From Hymenobacter cellulosivorans (GTDB taxonomy: Bacteria > Bacteroidota > Bacteroidia > Cytophagales > Hymenobacteraceae), in contig NZ_CP095049.1 of NCBI RefSeq assembly GCF_022919135.1, positions 6,023,001 through 6,087,000 of the forward strand: a DNA stretch of 64,000 nt, given 5' to 3'. The notes beneath the pieces are model-generated. The model made no database searches, was not told the origin of the DNA, and worked only from the letters and a program-made list of their open reading frames with translations. Shown one piece after another: positions 1 to 9,292 of this stretch. The position numbers and the translations under genes were made by a program. Each line of letters opens with the position of its first letter. Positions within the stretch are counted from its first letter, which is position 1.

Positions 1-346
1 GTTTTTTAACCGCAGTGCCGTGTGCGTTAAAAGTGGGAATCCAGCTTGATTTCCCAGTGAAAGCCTAAAAAGAAGGTGTGCTCTAAGCGTGTAAATGGCC
101 TTTGGCAGACTCGTTGCCGGTTGCTAAACCTATTTAGCAGCTTGCTTTTAGCCGGCCGAAAAAGGTATATTTGACTACCCCGCCCCTATTGCTACCGACC
201 GTTTTTCTCTTTCGCGCAGCTTCACCTATTGCTCGCGCCGTCGCTAAGCACTCCCCCTTCAGTTTCTGAGTTTACTCCGCCGCCTGGCCTTAATGCTTGG
301 CCAGGTTCCGCACGTCTGTTCCCTTTCACTTCCAATCCCACCAATC
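1..346. other. Non-coding left edge
   Basis: No convincing coding frame is visible. The stretch holds a small palindrome, gctaaa-ccta-tttagc near 122-137, and the promoter-like element described separately. It is probably the 5' regulatory region of the GH16 gene. Confidence 0.5.
142..173 (+). promoter_or_regulatory. Candidate Bacteroidota-type promoter of the GH16 gene
   Basis: TATATTTG at 166-173 matches the TAnnTTTG -7 box of the Bacteroidota primary sigma factor. A TTG at 142-144 lies 21 nt upstream, in the expected -33 position. The implied 5' leader is about 165 nt long. Confidence 0.5.
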
Positions 347-1777
347 ATGAAAAAGACCTTTACTACGCTGTGGCGCGCCGCGGCTTTCCTGGCATTGTGC
401 CACGTTCCGGCTAAAGCCCAAACTTATCAGCAAGTCTGGGCCGATGAGTTCAATGGCAGCATCAGCTCCAGCTGGGTGTTTGAAACCGGCGGCGGCGGCT
501 GGGGCAACAACGAAAAGCAATATTACCAGCGGGCCAACGCCACCGTTGTCAATGGCGTGCTCCAGATTACGGCCAAGAAGGAAACCGTGGGTGGTATGCC
601 CTATACCTCTTCGCGCATGATTACCAAAGGCCTCAAGGAGTTTACCTACGGCAAGATGGAGGCCCGCATCAAGATGCCGATGGGCCAGGGCCTGTGGCCG
701 GCTTTCTGGATGCTGGGGGGCAACATCAACCAGGTTAGCTGGCCCGCCTGCGGCGAAATCGACATTATGGAGCACATTAATGCCGAAAACAAAATCTACG
801 GCACGCCGCACTGGGACAGCAACGGCCACGCCGAGTATGGCGGCAGCGTAGCCACTACGCCCGCTGACTTTCACGTGTACTCTGTGGAGTGGGACGCCAG
901 CTCCATCCGCTGGTTTTTGGATGGGGTGCAGTACCACGTCATGAGCATTCAGAACAACACCGGCAGCACCGAGGAGTTTCACCGGCCGTTCTTCCTACTC
1001 CTGAACCTAGCCGTAGCTGGCAACTGGCCCGGGCAGACCGTGGACGAAAGCAAGCTGCCGGCTACCATGTTTGTGGACTACGTGCGGGTGTACCAGAAAA
1101 CCAGCACGCCCCCGCCAACTACCTCATCCCTCACTATTCAGGCCGAAAACTACAGCGCCATGAGCGGCGTGCAGCTGGAAGGCTGCTCGGATACGGGTGG
1201 CGGGCAGGACGTGGGCTGGATTGACACCAACGACTGGATGGCCTACAACAGCATTAATTTCCCGACTTCGGGTACGTATACCATTGAGTACCGCGTGGCC
1301 AGCGGGGCCAGCGGCGGCCGGGTTTCGGCCGATTTGAACGCCGGCGCCATTCAGCTCGGCAGCGTGGCCATTCCGGCTACCGGCGGCTGGCAGAACTGGA
1401 CTACTGTTTCCCAGACCGTAAATGTCAATGCGGGCACTTACAACTTCGGCGTGTTTGCCCAAGCCGGGGGCTGGAATCTGAACTGGATCCGGATTACCAA
1501 GTCGGGTGCAGCCCGGACGGCGGCCCCGGCCACTGCTGCGACGCTGGCAGCCGAGCTCAATGTGTACCCCAACCCGGCTACCAAACAGCTGAATATCCAA
1601 TCGGAGCAGGATTTGAGTGGCAGCCAGTACCAGATTGTGGATGACCGGGGCAAAGTAGTAGCCAGTGGCGCCCTGAGCAATGGACGCCTAGACGTGGCCA
1701 GCCTCAAAAACGGGCTCTATACCCTGGTTATCGTCACTAAAGACCAGCAGAAGCTGACTCGCCGCTTCAGCAAATAA
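347..1777 (+). CDS. Secreted GH16 beta-1,3-glucanase (laminarinase-like) with CBM6 and T9SS sorting domain
   Basis: Predicted endo-acting beta-glucan hydrolase, 476 aa, exported through Sec and then T9SS. The start at 347 is chosen because it opens directly into a signal peptide (MKKTFTTLWRAAAFLAL, cleaved near AKAQ); an upstream in-frame ATG at 293 would bury it. The GH16 domain spans about residues 25-250 with the active-site motif GEIDIMEH, E137 as nucleophile and E142 as acid/base. A Pro/Thr linker leads to a CBM6-type module at about 263-385 and a C-terminal domain starting LNVYPNPA. It is the first of four secreted enzyme genes in tandem. The GH16 subfamily (laminarinase, lichenase or other) cannot be fixed by eye; laminarinase is the best guess because a GH128-like enzyme follows. 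Confidence 0.9.
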   Translation: MKKTFTTLWRAAAFLALCHVPAKAQTYQQVWADEFNGSISSSWVFETGGGGWGNNEKQYYQRANATVVNGVLQITAKKETVGGMPYTSSRMITKGLKEFTYGKMEARIKMPMGQGLWPAFWMLGGNINQVSWPACGEIDIMEHINAENKIYGTPHWDSNGHAEYGGSVATTPADFHVYSVEWDASSIRWFLDGVQYHVMSIQNNTGSTEEFHRPFFLLLNLAVAGNWPGQTVDESKLPATMFVDYVRVYQKTSTPPPTTSSLTIQAENYSAMSGVQLEGCSDTGGGQDVGWIDTNDWMAYNSINFPTSGTYTIEYRVASGASGGRVSADLNAGAIQLGSVAIPATGGWQNWTTVSQTVNVNAGTYNFGVFAQAGGWNLNWIRITKSGAARTAAPATAATLAAELNVYPNPATKQLNIQSEQDLSGSQYQIVDDRGKVVASGALSNGRLDVASLKNGLYTLVIVTKDQQKLTRRFSK

Positions 1778-1796
1778 CCTCTTCTAGTTAGCCTGT

Positions 1797-1824
1797 AGCA
1801 GGCTGCCCCGGCGGGCAGCCTGCT
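1797..1824 (+). terminator. Stem-loop after the GH16 gene
   Basis: A perfect 12-bp stem (agcaggctgccc / gggcagcctgct) closes a 4-nt loop 20 nt after the stop codon. There is no clear T-run, so it may be an mRNA-stabilising or weak terminator hairpin. Confidence 0.45.
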
Positions 1825-1894
1825 ATTCCGCTGCCTTTTGATTTCTGCACTCCCTCGTTTCTGCTCTTTCTATAATTCAACTTCTTTCCACATT

Positions 1895-4336
1895 ATGAAA
1901 AACAAGTATCTGTATGGCTTGGGTGCCCTGCTGCTCGGTGGTGGGCTCAGCAGCCCGGCCAACGCCCAAAACCAAGCGCGGCCATCTTACACGGTTGGGT
2001 CGAGCCAAGAACTGGTGCGGCAACTAGAAAGCCAGGTAGCCACGGCACAGAGCCGGCGGGCTGCCCCGACGGTAACCCTGCGCGTGTCGGGCAATCAGAC
2101 TTTGGTGGGCAAAGTAAACCACCGCGAAGCCCTGGACGCTAGTGGGGAGTATGTGGTGGGCGAAATTCAGAACGTGCCGGGCTCCTCTTTTTTGCTGCGC
2201 ATTGAAGGCAACGTGGTGCAGGGCAACATCATTCTGCGCCAAACCCGCCAAGCCTACCAGTACTCGGCCGACGAGCGGGGCACCGTGCGGGTGCAGCCCA
2301 TCGACATCGACAAGCTGCTCTGCGTGGATTATAACCAGCCCGTGGGCTACCGCAACCCGGCACCCCAAACCGATAACACGGCCAGCAAGGTTTCGGTCAT
2401 TTCCCTGCAAAGCTTCCCCGGCGCCCGGGGCTGCATCATGCTCGATTTCGACGGGCAGTACGTATCGGGCACGCCTTGGAACAACGGCAACCCGATTAAC
2501 GCGGCTCCGGCCGGCATGACCGACGCGGCCATTCAGGAGTTCTGGGAATTGGTCAGTGAGGATTTCCGGCCCTTCAACATGAACGTGACCACCGACGAGG
2601 CCGTGTTCAATTCCTACCCCAAAACCATGCGCATGCGCTGCATCGTGACGCCGACCAACACGGCAGCGCCGGGCGCAGGCGGCGTGGCGTATTTGACCTC
2701 ATTCAACTGGAACGACGATACGCCCTGCTGGGTGTTTATGACCTCGCCCAAGGCCGGCGGCGAAGCGGCTTCGCACGAAGTAGGCCACACGCTGGGCCTG
2801 AGCCACGACGGCCGCCTCAACCCCAAGGAAGAGTACTACGACGCCCGCACTTCGGCCGGCAACTGGGCCCCGATTATGGGCGCCGGCTACTACAAGCCCG
2901 TCACGCACTGGAGCCGCGGGGAATACGCCTCGGCCAGTCAGACCCAGGACGATTTGGCCATTATGGCCAGCGCCACTTACAACGTGGGCTACCGCAACGA
3001 CGACCACAGCAACAGCATCAGCGGGGCTACGGCGCTGGCCCGCAACGGTACCAGCGTGTCGGGCTCGGGTATTATCGAGCGGACCAGTGACCAGGATTAT
3101 TTCACCTTTACCTGCGGGACGGGCACTGTTAATCTGAACCTGAACACCGTGGGCCGTCACGGCGACCTGGACATCGTGGGCCGCCTATTTGACGGTAGCG
3201 GGGCCCAGATTGGCACTTTCGACACCCAGGGCAGCCTCAGCACTACGCTCAGCGCCAACCTGACTGCCGGCACGTATTACCTGCAGATTGACGGCACCAG
3301 CTACGGCAACCCCGTCACGGAGGGCTATTCCGACTACGGCTCCCTGGGTACGTTCAGCATTTCGGGCACCGCCCCCGCCGGCGGCACAGTGGCCGGCGTG
3401 GCCACTATGTATAAGGACTGCAACTACACCGGCACGGCGGTAAACTTGCCCGCTGGCGACTACAATCTGGCCGCCTTGCAAAGCCGCGGTATCTTGAACG
3501 ACGATATTTCCTCGCTCACGGTGAATAGCGGCTATCAGGTGGTGGTGTATGAAAATGACAACTTCGGCGGCGCGGCTCTGACCCTGACGGCCAGCAACAG
3601 CTGCCTGGTCAATAACCCGCTGGGCACCGGCAACTGGAATGACAAAGCAACTTCTCTGCGGGTGCAGCCGGCAGCTTCCTCATTCAGCGTGACGTTGCAG
3701 GCTGAGGCGGCCAGCGTAAACAACGGTATGACAGCAGAGGCCTGCACCGACGCAGGCGGCGGGCAGAACATGGGCTACGTGGACGCCGGTGATTACCTGG
3801 TTTGGAATGGCATCAACTTCCCCACTACGGGCCAGTACCTGATTGAGTACCGCGTAGCCAGCGGCGGCAGCGGTGGCACCATTTCTTCCGACCTCAACGC
3901 CGGCACCATCCAATTCGGCAATACCCCCATTCCCGGTACCGGCGGCTGGCAGAACTGGACCACTGTGTCGCGCACTGTGACCGTCAATGCGGGCACTTAC
4001 AACTTCGGCATCTATGCGCAGTCGGGTGGCTGGAACGTCAACTGGGTCCGTATCAGCCGCGTGGGTAGCGCACGGGCAGCCAACCAGGGCAGCGTGGCTC
4101 AGGCGGCAGCGGTGCTAGACCTCTACCCCAACCCGGTTACCGACCAGCTGCAGATTCACTCCGACCGGAGCTTGGCCTCCAGTGAGTATCAGATTCTGGA
4201 TGCCTGGGGCAAGGTAGTGGCCCAAGGCTCGGCCGCAACGGGACGGCTGAACGTTTCGGGTTTGCAGCCCGGCTCCTACACCCTGCGCCTGGTTATTGAT
4301 GGCCAGGTACAACCCGCCAAACGTTTCCTGAAATAA
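1895..4336 (+). CDS. Secreted metzincin-type metalloprotease with crystallin-like, CBM6 and T9SS domains
   Basis: Predicted zinc endopeptidase, 813 aa. The start at 1895 opens into a signal peptide (MKNKYLYGLGALLLGGG, cleaved near ANAQ). A propeptide-like region precedes the catalytic domain, which carries HEVGHTLGLSHD: H294, E295, H298 and H304 form the HExxHxxGxxH zinc site of metzincins. A region at about 390-500 (DQDYFTFTC, TAGTYYLQI) resembles a bacterial pre-peptidase C-terminal domain. Next comes a beta/gamma-crystallin or inhibitor I36-like fold with two repeats (MYKDCNYTGTAVNLPAGDYN; VVVYENDNFGGAALTL). A CBM6 module and a T9SS domain (LDLYPNPV) close the protein. A carbohydrate-binding module on a protease suggests anchoring to a wall and attack on wall-embedded protein. 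The exact MEROPS family is not assigned. Confidence 0.82.
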   Translation: MKNKYLYGLGALLLGGGLSSPANAQNQARPSYTVGSSQELVRQLESQVATAQSRRAAPTVTLRVSGNQTLVGKVNHREALDASGEYVVGEIQNVPGSSFLLRIEGNVVQGNIILRQTRQAYQYSADERGTVRVQPIDIDKLLCVDYNQPVGYRNPAPQTDNTASKVSVISLQSFPGARGCIMLDFDGQYVSGTPWNNGNPINAAPAGMTDAAIQEFWELVSEDFRPFNMNVTTDEAVFNSYPKTMRMRCIVTPTNTAAPGAGGVAYLTSFNWNDDTPCWVFMTSPKAGGEAASHEVGHTLGLSHDGRLNPKEEYYDARTSAGNWAPIMGAGYYKPVTHWSRGEYASASQTQDDLAIMASATYNVGYRNDDHSNSISGATALARNGTSVSGSGIIERTSDQDYFTFTCGTGTVNLNLNTVGRHGDLDIVGRLFDGSGAQIGTFDTQGSLSTTLSANLTAGTYYLQIDGTSYGNPVTEGYSDYGSLGTFSISGTAPAGGTVAGVATMYKDCNYTGTAVNLPAGDYNLAALQSRGILNDDISSLTVNSGYQVVVYENDNFGGAALTLTASNSCLVNNPLGTGNWNDKATSLRVQPAASSFSVTLQAEAASVNNGMTAEACTDAGGGQNMGYVDAGDYLVWNGINFPTTGQYLIEYRVASGGSGGTISSDLNAGTIQFGNTPIPGTGGWQNWTTVSRTVTVNAGTYNFGIYAQSGGWNVNWVRISRVGSARAANQGSVAQAAAVLDLYPNPVTDQLQIHSDRSLASSEYQILDAWGKVVAQGSAATGRLNVSGLQPGSYTLRLVIDGQVQPAKRFLK

Positions 4337-4340
4337 CCCC

Positions 4341-4378
4341 GGTGGCTGGGGCCTCTCTACCCGATGGCCCCAGCCACC
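4341..4378 (+). terminator. Terminator-like stem-loop after the metalloprotease
   Basis: A 13-bp perfect stem (ggtggctggggcc / ggccccagccacc) with a 12-nt loop, followed by ctttatt, lies 5 nt after the stop codon and 17 nt before the next gene. Confidence 0.55.
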
Positions 4379-4394
4379 CTTTATTCGTCTACTT

Positions 4395-5936
4395 ATGGTA
4401 CGGAACCACAGCATATCAGGCAAATTCATCCAGACTTGCGTCGGAGCACTGGTGCTTCTGCTGGCCTTGGGGGAAGTGGGGCAGGCTCAAACCAAAAGCC
4501 CGAAGCGGGGCCTGGCCTACGGCTACCACTCGGCCGCCGACATGCAGGCGCTGGCCCCAGGCATCAGTTGGTGGTACAATTGGTACTCCCGCCCCGACGC
4601 GGGGGCGGCCACCATCTACCCCGGCCTCAACGTGGACTACGTGCCCATGCAGTGGGGCCGCGACCTGGACGGCAGCGCCGTTACGGCCGACCGGCTGGCG
4701 ACCAATATTCCGGCGGGGGCCAAGTACCTGCTGGGCTTCAACGAGCCTAATTTCCGGTCTCAGGCCAACTTGACGCCAACTCAGGCAGCGGCGCTGTGGC
4801 CGGTTCTGCAGGAAGTGGCGCGGCGTAAAAACCTCAAGCTGGTGTCGCCGGCCGTGAATTATTGCGGCGACTGTGTAACGGAAAATGGCACCACCTACTA
4901 TTCGCCCACACAGTACCTGGACGCCTTTTTTGCCGCCTGCCCGACGTGTCAGGTCGATTACATTGCCGTGCATACCTACGTGTGCGAGGAACGCTGGCTG
5001 CGCGACAAGATTGCCGAGCTCAAAAAGTACAACAAGCCCATCTGGCTGACCGAGTTTGCCTGCGGCGACATGCCCGCCAGCCAGATTACGTTGGCCGTGC
5101 AGCAGAAATACCTCATGGACGCGGTGAACTACCTGGAAAAAGAGCCAGCTATTTTCCGCTATGCCTGGTTTTCGGGCCGCAACAATGAGATTCCCAACAT
5201 CAACCTGCTGGGGGCCTCGGGTCAACTGACGGCCCTGGGACAGGAGTACGTGAGCCTACCCGTGAACGGGGAGCCAGGCCGACTTATCCCGGTAGCCACA
5301 CGCGCCTCTTCCCAGGAAAGCAACGCCACCGGGGCGGCCAACGCTACCGACAACAACATCAACACGCGCTGGGCCAGTGCCTTTGCCGACCCGCAGTCCT
5401 TGCAGCTCGACTTCGGGAGCATTCAGACTTTTACCCGCGTACAGCTCAGCTGGGAGGCGGCTTTTGCCCGGGACTATCAGCTCCAGACCTCCTCCGATGG
5501 TGTCAACTGGACTACGATTCAAACAGTGGTCAACGGCGACGGGGGCGTGGACAACCTGACCGGGCTCAGCGGCCGGGGCCGCTATCTGCGTTTGCTGGGC
5601 ACCCGGCGCGCCACGACCTACGGCTACTCGCTCTATGAAATCGAGGTTTTTGGACCGGCCACCACTGCTTTACGAACCGCATCGGTATCCGCTTCCAATT
5701 CTGCCACGACTCTGGATCTCTACCCCAATCCCGCCGAAACCCAGCTGCACGTGGCGCTCAGCGGTGGAGCCCGCCTGCGCAGCCTAACCATTACCAATGC
5801 CCTAGGCCAAACCGTGCTTACCAGCGCAGGGCCGGCCGCCGAGCTGACTATTGCCTCCCTGCCCGCTGGCCTCTACGTCGTGCGGGCCACTACCACTGAT
5901 GCCCAACAGCTCACCCAGCGGCTGGTGAAGCGCTGA
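4395..5936 (+). CDS. Secreted GH128/Asl1-like glycoside hydrolase with discoidin (F5/8-C) and T9SS domains
   Basis: Predicted beta-1,3-glucan-active hydrolase of the Asl1-like / GH128 TIM-barrel group, 513 aa. A signal peptide (hydrophobic GALVLLLALG, cleavage near GQAQ) precedes a catalytic domain at about 36-290. GFNEPN places the acid/base at E117 and IWLTEFAC places the nucleophile at E220. Trp-rich stretches such as ISWWYNWYS are typical of the glucan-binding cleft. A discoidin/CBM32-like domain follows (about 300-425; QESNATGAANATDNNINTRW), then a T9SS domain (LDLYPNPA). It starts 58 nt after the metalloprotease, so co-transcription is possible despite the intervening hairpin. The family is assigned from the two catalytic motifs and the fold pattern only. 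Confidence 0.8.
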   Translation: MVRNHSISGKFIQTCVGALVLLLALGEVGQAQTKSPKRGLAYGYHSAADMQALAPGISWWYNWYSRPDAGAATIYPGLNVDYVPMQWGRDLDGSAVTADRLATNIPAGAKYLLGFNEPNFRSQANLTPTQAAALWPVLQEVARRKNLKLVSPAVNYCGDCVTENGTTYYSPTQYLDAFFAACPTCQVDYIAVHTYVCEERWLRDKIAELKKYNKPIWLTEFACGDMPASQITLAVQQKYLMDAVNYLEKEPAIFRYAWFSGRNNEIPNINLLGASGQLTALGQEYVSLPVNGEPGRLIPVATRASSQESNATGAANATDNNINTRWASAFADPQSLQLDFGSIQTFTRVQLSWEAAFARDYQLQTSSDGVNWTTIQTVVNGDGGVDNLTGLSGRGRYLRLLGTRRATTYGYSLYEIEVFGPATTALRTASVSASNSATTLDLYPNPAETQLHVALSGGARLRSLTITNALGQTVLTSAGPAAELTIASLPAGLYVVRATTTDAQQLTQRLVKR

Positions 5937-6018
5937 GGCACCCCAGCTTTTCTGCCCGCTACGCCACGGCTGAGCGCCTTACCTATCCGCACCATTTTTC
6001 CACTCCAAAACCAATGCT

Positions 6019-8022
6019 ATGAAAATTACCTTTTCCCTAAAGCAGGTCCTGTTGCTGCTCTTGCTGCTGCTGAGCTCCGCGTCGACCTTCGCTCAGTTTC
6101 GGGTAATCGGCTACGTGCCCTCCTGGGCCGGCGACGTGAACAGCGTGCAGTACAGCAAGCTGACCCACATCAACTACGCCTTCCTGCTGCCCACGGCCAC
6201 GGGTGGCCTGCAACCCATTGAAAACCCCAGCAAGCTGCAAAGCCTGGTTTCGTTGGCCCACGCCAACGGCGTAAAAGTGCTGATTTCGGTGGGTGGCTGG
6301 AATGATGGCAACGACAGTGGCTTCGAAAGTATCGGCGCCAATGCTGCGTACCGCAACACCTTCGTCACGAACCTGGTCAACTTCGCCAATCAGTACAACC
6401 TCGACGGGGTGGACATCGACTGGGAATACCCGGACGCCGGGGCTTCGGCCAACAACCATGCCCTGCTGATGCAGCAGCTTTCCACCGAAATGCACAGCCG
6501 GGGCAAGCTGCTCACGGCCGCCGTGGTGGGCACGGGTGGGGCCAGCATCCTCAACAGCGTGTTTACTTCCGTAGACTTTCTGAACCTGATGGCCTACGAC
6601 TTCAACAACTTCGACCACTCCACCTACGACTACGCGGTGCAGTCCATCAATTACTGGAAGGGCCGCGGCCTGCCCGCCAATAAAACCGTGCTGGGCGTGC
6701 CCTTCTACGGCCGGCCCACGTGGGAATCGTATGCCCAGCTGCTGGCCCGCGGCGCCAGCCCCAACGCCGACGTATTCGACGGCGTGGGCTACAACGGCAT
6801 CCCGACCATCAAAAGCAAAACCAACCTGGCCTTCGACCAGGGCAGCGGCATCATGATCTGGGAACTGTCGCAGGATGTAACCGGTGCCAACTCTTTGCTT
6901 ACGGCTATCAACCAGGTCGTCGTGCAGCGCAATGGCACGAACCCGCCTCCAGCCCAGGCCGTCCCGGGGCGAATTGAAGCCGAAAGCTCTTCGGCACAAT
7001 CGGGCACCCAAACCGAAACCACAACCGACACCGGCGGCGGACTGAACGTGGCCTGGTACGAAACCGGCGACTGGCTCGACTACTCCGTGAACGTGGCTGC
7101 GGCCGGCTCCTACACGGTAGGTTTCCGGGTGGCCTCGGCCTACGGTGGCGCTACGCTGCAGTTGCGTAACAGCGCCGGCGCCGTGCTGGGTAGCATCAAT
7201 GTGGGCAACACCGGCGGCTGGCAGAACTGGCAAACCATCAACGCCACCGTGACCCTGCCCGCCGGCCGCCAGACTCTGCGCCTGTACGCCTCGGCTTCCA
7301 CGGGCTGCAACGTGAACTGGCTAACCTTTGCCAGCACCACGCCGCCCCCAACGTCCTCGACCACCATTCAGGCCGAAGCCTTTACCAGCATGCAGGGCGT
7401 GCAGGTAGAAACCACTACCGACACCGGCGGCGGCCAGAACGTGGGCTACATCGATGCTACCGACTGGATGGCCTACGCCAACGTCAATTTCCCGACCTCG
7501 GGCACGTACACCATTGAGTACCGCGTAGCCAGCCCCAGTGGCAGCACGTTGTCATCGGACCTCAACGCTGGCTCCACCCAGCTCGGCAACGTGGCTATTC
7601 CGGCTACCGGCGGCTGGCAGAACTGGACCACCGTGTCGCAGACCGTAAATATCAACGCGGGCACCTACAGCTTTGGCGTGTACGCCCAAGCCGGAGGCTG
7701 GAACTTCAACTGGCTGCGCATCACCAAAGCTGGGGCTGCCCGGCCGGCCGGCACTGCCCTAACTACTTCCGTCAGCACCCTCGACCGGAACCTAGAAGTG
7801 TATCCCAACCCGGCCGGCCGCGCCCTGCATTTCCGTGCCGACGCCAGTCTGATCGGCAGTCAGTATCAAGTCTTTGACGTAACCGGGCGCACCGTGCTCA
7901 GCGGGCAGCTGTCAGCCGCCGACCTGGATGTTTCGACGCTGAAGGCTGGGGTGTACACGCTGCGTCTCTCTGCCGAAGGTCAGGGCAGCGTAACACGCCG
8001 CTTCGTCAAGGAAATGGAGTAA
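6019..8022 (+). CDS. Secreted GH18 chitinase with two CBM6 modules and T9SS domain
   Basis: Predicted chitinase of 667 aa. A Leu-rich signal peptide (ending STFAQ) leads into a GH18 barrel at about 27-305. The barrel has SxGG (ISVGGWN) and the catalytic DxxDxDxE (D129, D132, D134, E136) within LDGVDIDWEYPD. Two CBM6-like modules follow: the first (about 316-438) is divergent, the second (about 450-570) closely matches the CBM6 of the GH16 and protease genes, including the NFPTSGTYTIEYRVAS stretch. The T9SS domain begins LEVYPNPA. It ends the secreted-enzyme cluster and converges on leuB, with a bidirectional terminator between them. Confidence 0.92.
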   Translation: MKITFSLKQVLLLLLLLLSSASTFAQFRVIGYVPSWAGDVNSVQYSKLTHINYAFLLPTATGGLQPIENPSKLQSLVSLAHANGVKVLISVGGWNDGNDSGFESIGANAAYRNTFVTNLVNFANQYNLDGVDIDWEYPDAGASANNHALLMQQLSTEMHSRGKLLTAAVVGTGGASILNSVFTSVDFLNLMAYDFNNFDHSTYDYAVQSINYWKGRGLPANKTVLGVPFYGRPTWESYAQLLARGASPNADVFDGVGYNGIPTIKSKTNLAFDQGSGIMIWELSQDVTGANSLLTAINQVVVQRNGTNPPPAQAVPGRIEAESSSAQSGTQTETTTDTGGGLNVAWYETGDWLDYSVNVAAAGSYTVGFRVASAYGGATLQLRNSAGAVLGSINVGNTGGWQNWQTINATVTLPAGRQTLRLYASASTGCNVNWLTFASTTPPPTSSTTIQAEAFTSMQGVQVETTTDTGGGQNVGYIDATDWMAYANVNFPTSGTYTIEYRVASPSGSTLSSDLNAGSTQLGNVAIPATGGWQNWTTVSQTVNINAGTYSFGVYAQAGGWNFNWLRITKAGAARPAGTALTTSVSTLDRNLEVYPNPAGRALHFRADASLIGSQYQVFDVTGRTVLSGQLSAADLDVSTLKAGVYTLRLSAEGQGSVTRRFVKEME

Positions 8023-8120
8023 CTACGATGTCCTGCTTGATCTGGCGAGGTGCCCCGTCTCTGCTTGAGGCGCAGAATGCTCAACAGGACGGCGTGTTAT
8101 GATCTACTCAGAAAACACAA

Positions 8121-8151
8121 AAAGTCCGCTACCAGACTGGTAGCGGACTTT
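8121..8151. terminator. Bidirectional intrinsic terminator between chitinase and leuB
   Basis: A perfect 14-bp stem (aaagtccgctacca / tggtagcggacttt) closes a gac loop. Flanking runs of T (plus) and A (minus) would serve both converging transcripts. The leuB stop codon is 20 nt away on the minus strand. Confidence 0.9.
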
Positions 8152-8170
8152 TTTGCGTAAAAAACCAACC

Positions 8171-9292
8171 TTAAATAATCGTACTTAAGCCCAAGGCAAT
8201 ATTGTTCTTGTGGAGCTGGCAGTCCAGAATATCCAGGATGCCATAGGCCACAAAGCTGCCTACCTGCTCGGTGGTGTAAGGCGACTTGGCGTTGAGCTCC
8301 GGCGTCAATACGCCTTGCTCCAGGGCATTGTCCACGGCTTTCTTCACCGAATTGGCTTCTTCCTGCAACCCGAAGTGCTCCAGCAGCATGGCCGCCGACA
8401 GAATCGTAGCAATAGGATTGGCGATGCCCTTACCCTTGGCTTGCGGATACGAGCCGTGAATAGGCTCGAATAGCGCCGCTTCGTCGCCGACGGAGGCCGA
8501 GGGCAGCAAGCCCAACGAGCCGGCAATAACCGAGGCTTCGTCGCTGATGATGTCGCCGAACATATTCTCGGTCAGAATCACGTCGAACTGCTTCGGGCTC
8601 AGAATCATCTGCATGGCCGCGTTGTCCACGAACAGGTAGTCGACCAGCACCTTGGGATATTGCAAAGCCAGGTCCTGCACTACTTCGCGCCACAGTCGAG
8701 AGGTTTCCAGCACGTTGGCCTTGTCCACTAGGGTCAGCTTGCCGCGACGGGCCTCGGCGGCCTGGAAAGCGCGGTGGGCCACCCGCTCGATTTCGTAGCG
8801 GCTGTAGGTGCAGTTGTCGTAGGCCGAGCCATCCTCGCGGCGGCCTTTTTCGCCGAAGTAAATGCCCCCGGTCAGCTCGCGGAAGATGAGCATGTCGGCA
8901 CCCTGAATCCGGTCTTTCTTCAGCGGCGAGTGTTCCAACAGCCGGTCGTAAGCCGTTACGGGCCGGATGTTGGCGTACAGCCCCAGCGACTTGCGCAGGC
9001 GCAGCAGCCCTTGCTCGGGGCGCACCTTGGCGCTGGGGTTATTGTCATATTTCGGGTCACCGATGGCCCCAAGCAGCACGGCGTCGGCCGCGCGGCAGGC
9101 ATCGAGCGTAGCCTCCGGGAGCGGGTCACCGGTAGCGTCGATGGCACAGGCGCCCATGAGCTGATAGTCGAAGATGAACTCGTGGCCGAACTTGTCGGCC
9201 ACGGCCTTTAGGGCCCGCACCGCTTCCTGACACACTTCCGGCCCGATACCATCTCCCGATAGCACCACGATTCGTTTGCTTAAAATACCCAT
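8171..9292 (-). CDS. leuB: 3-isopropylmalate dehydrogenase
   Basis: Oxidative decarboxylation of (2R,3S)-3-isopropylmalate to 2-oxoisocaproate with NAD+, the third step of leucine biosynthesis, cytosolic dimer. The protein is 373 aa, normal for LeuB. It has the N-terminal GDGIGPEV motif, a substrate-binding Arg region (LRLRKSLGLYANIRP), the Tyr/Lys catalytic region (ERVAHRAF, VDKANVL) and the metal site DNAAMQ / FGDIISDEAS. The C-terminal NAD loop reads EPIHGSYPQAKGKGIANPIA. The start overlaps the end of leuD by 13 nt, indicating translational coupling in the leuA-C-D-B operon. It is the last gene before the bidirectional terminator. Confidence 0.97.
   Translation of the reverse strand: MGILSKRIVVLSGDGIGPEVCQEAVRALKAVADKFGHEFIFDYQLMGACAIDATGDPLPEATLDACRAADAVLLGAIGDPKYDNNPSAKVRPEQGLLRLRKSLGLYANIRPVTAYDRLLEHSPLKKDRIQGADMLIFRELTGGIYFGEKGRREDGSAYDNCTYSRYEIERVAHRAFQAAEARRGKLTLVDKANVLETSRLWREVVQDLALQYPKVLVDYLFVDNAAMQMILSPKQFDVILTENMFGDIISDEASVIAGSLGLLPSASVGDEAALFEPIHGSYPQAKGKGIANPIATILSAAMLLEHFGLQEEANSVKKAVDNALEQGVLTPELNAKSPYTTEQVGSFVAYGILDILDCQLHKNNIALGLSTII

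Noticed and set aside
326..982. 218-codon minus-strand frame opposite the GH16 gene
   Set aside because: Shadow of the GH16 catalytic domain with no recognisable features.
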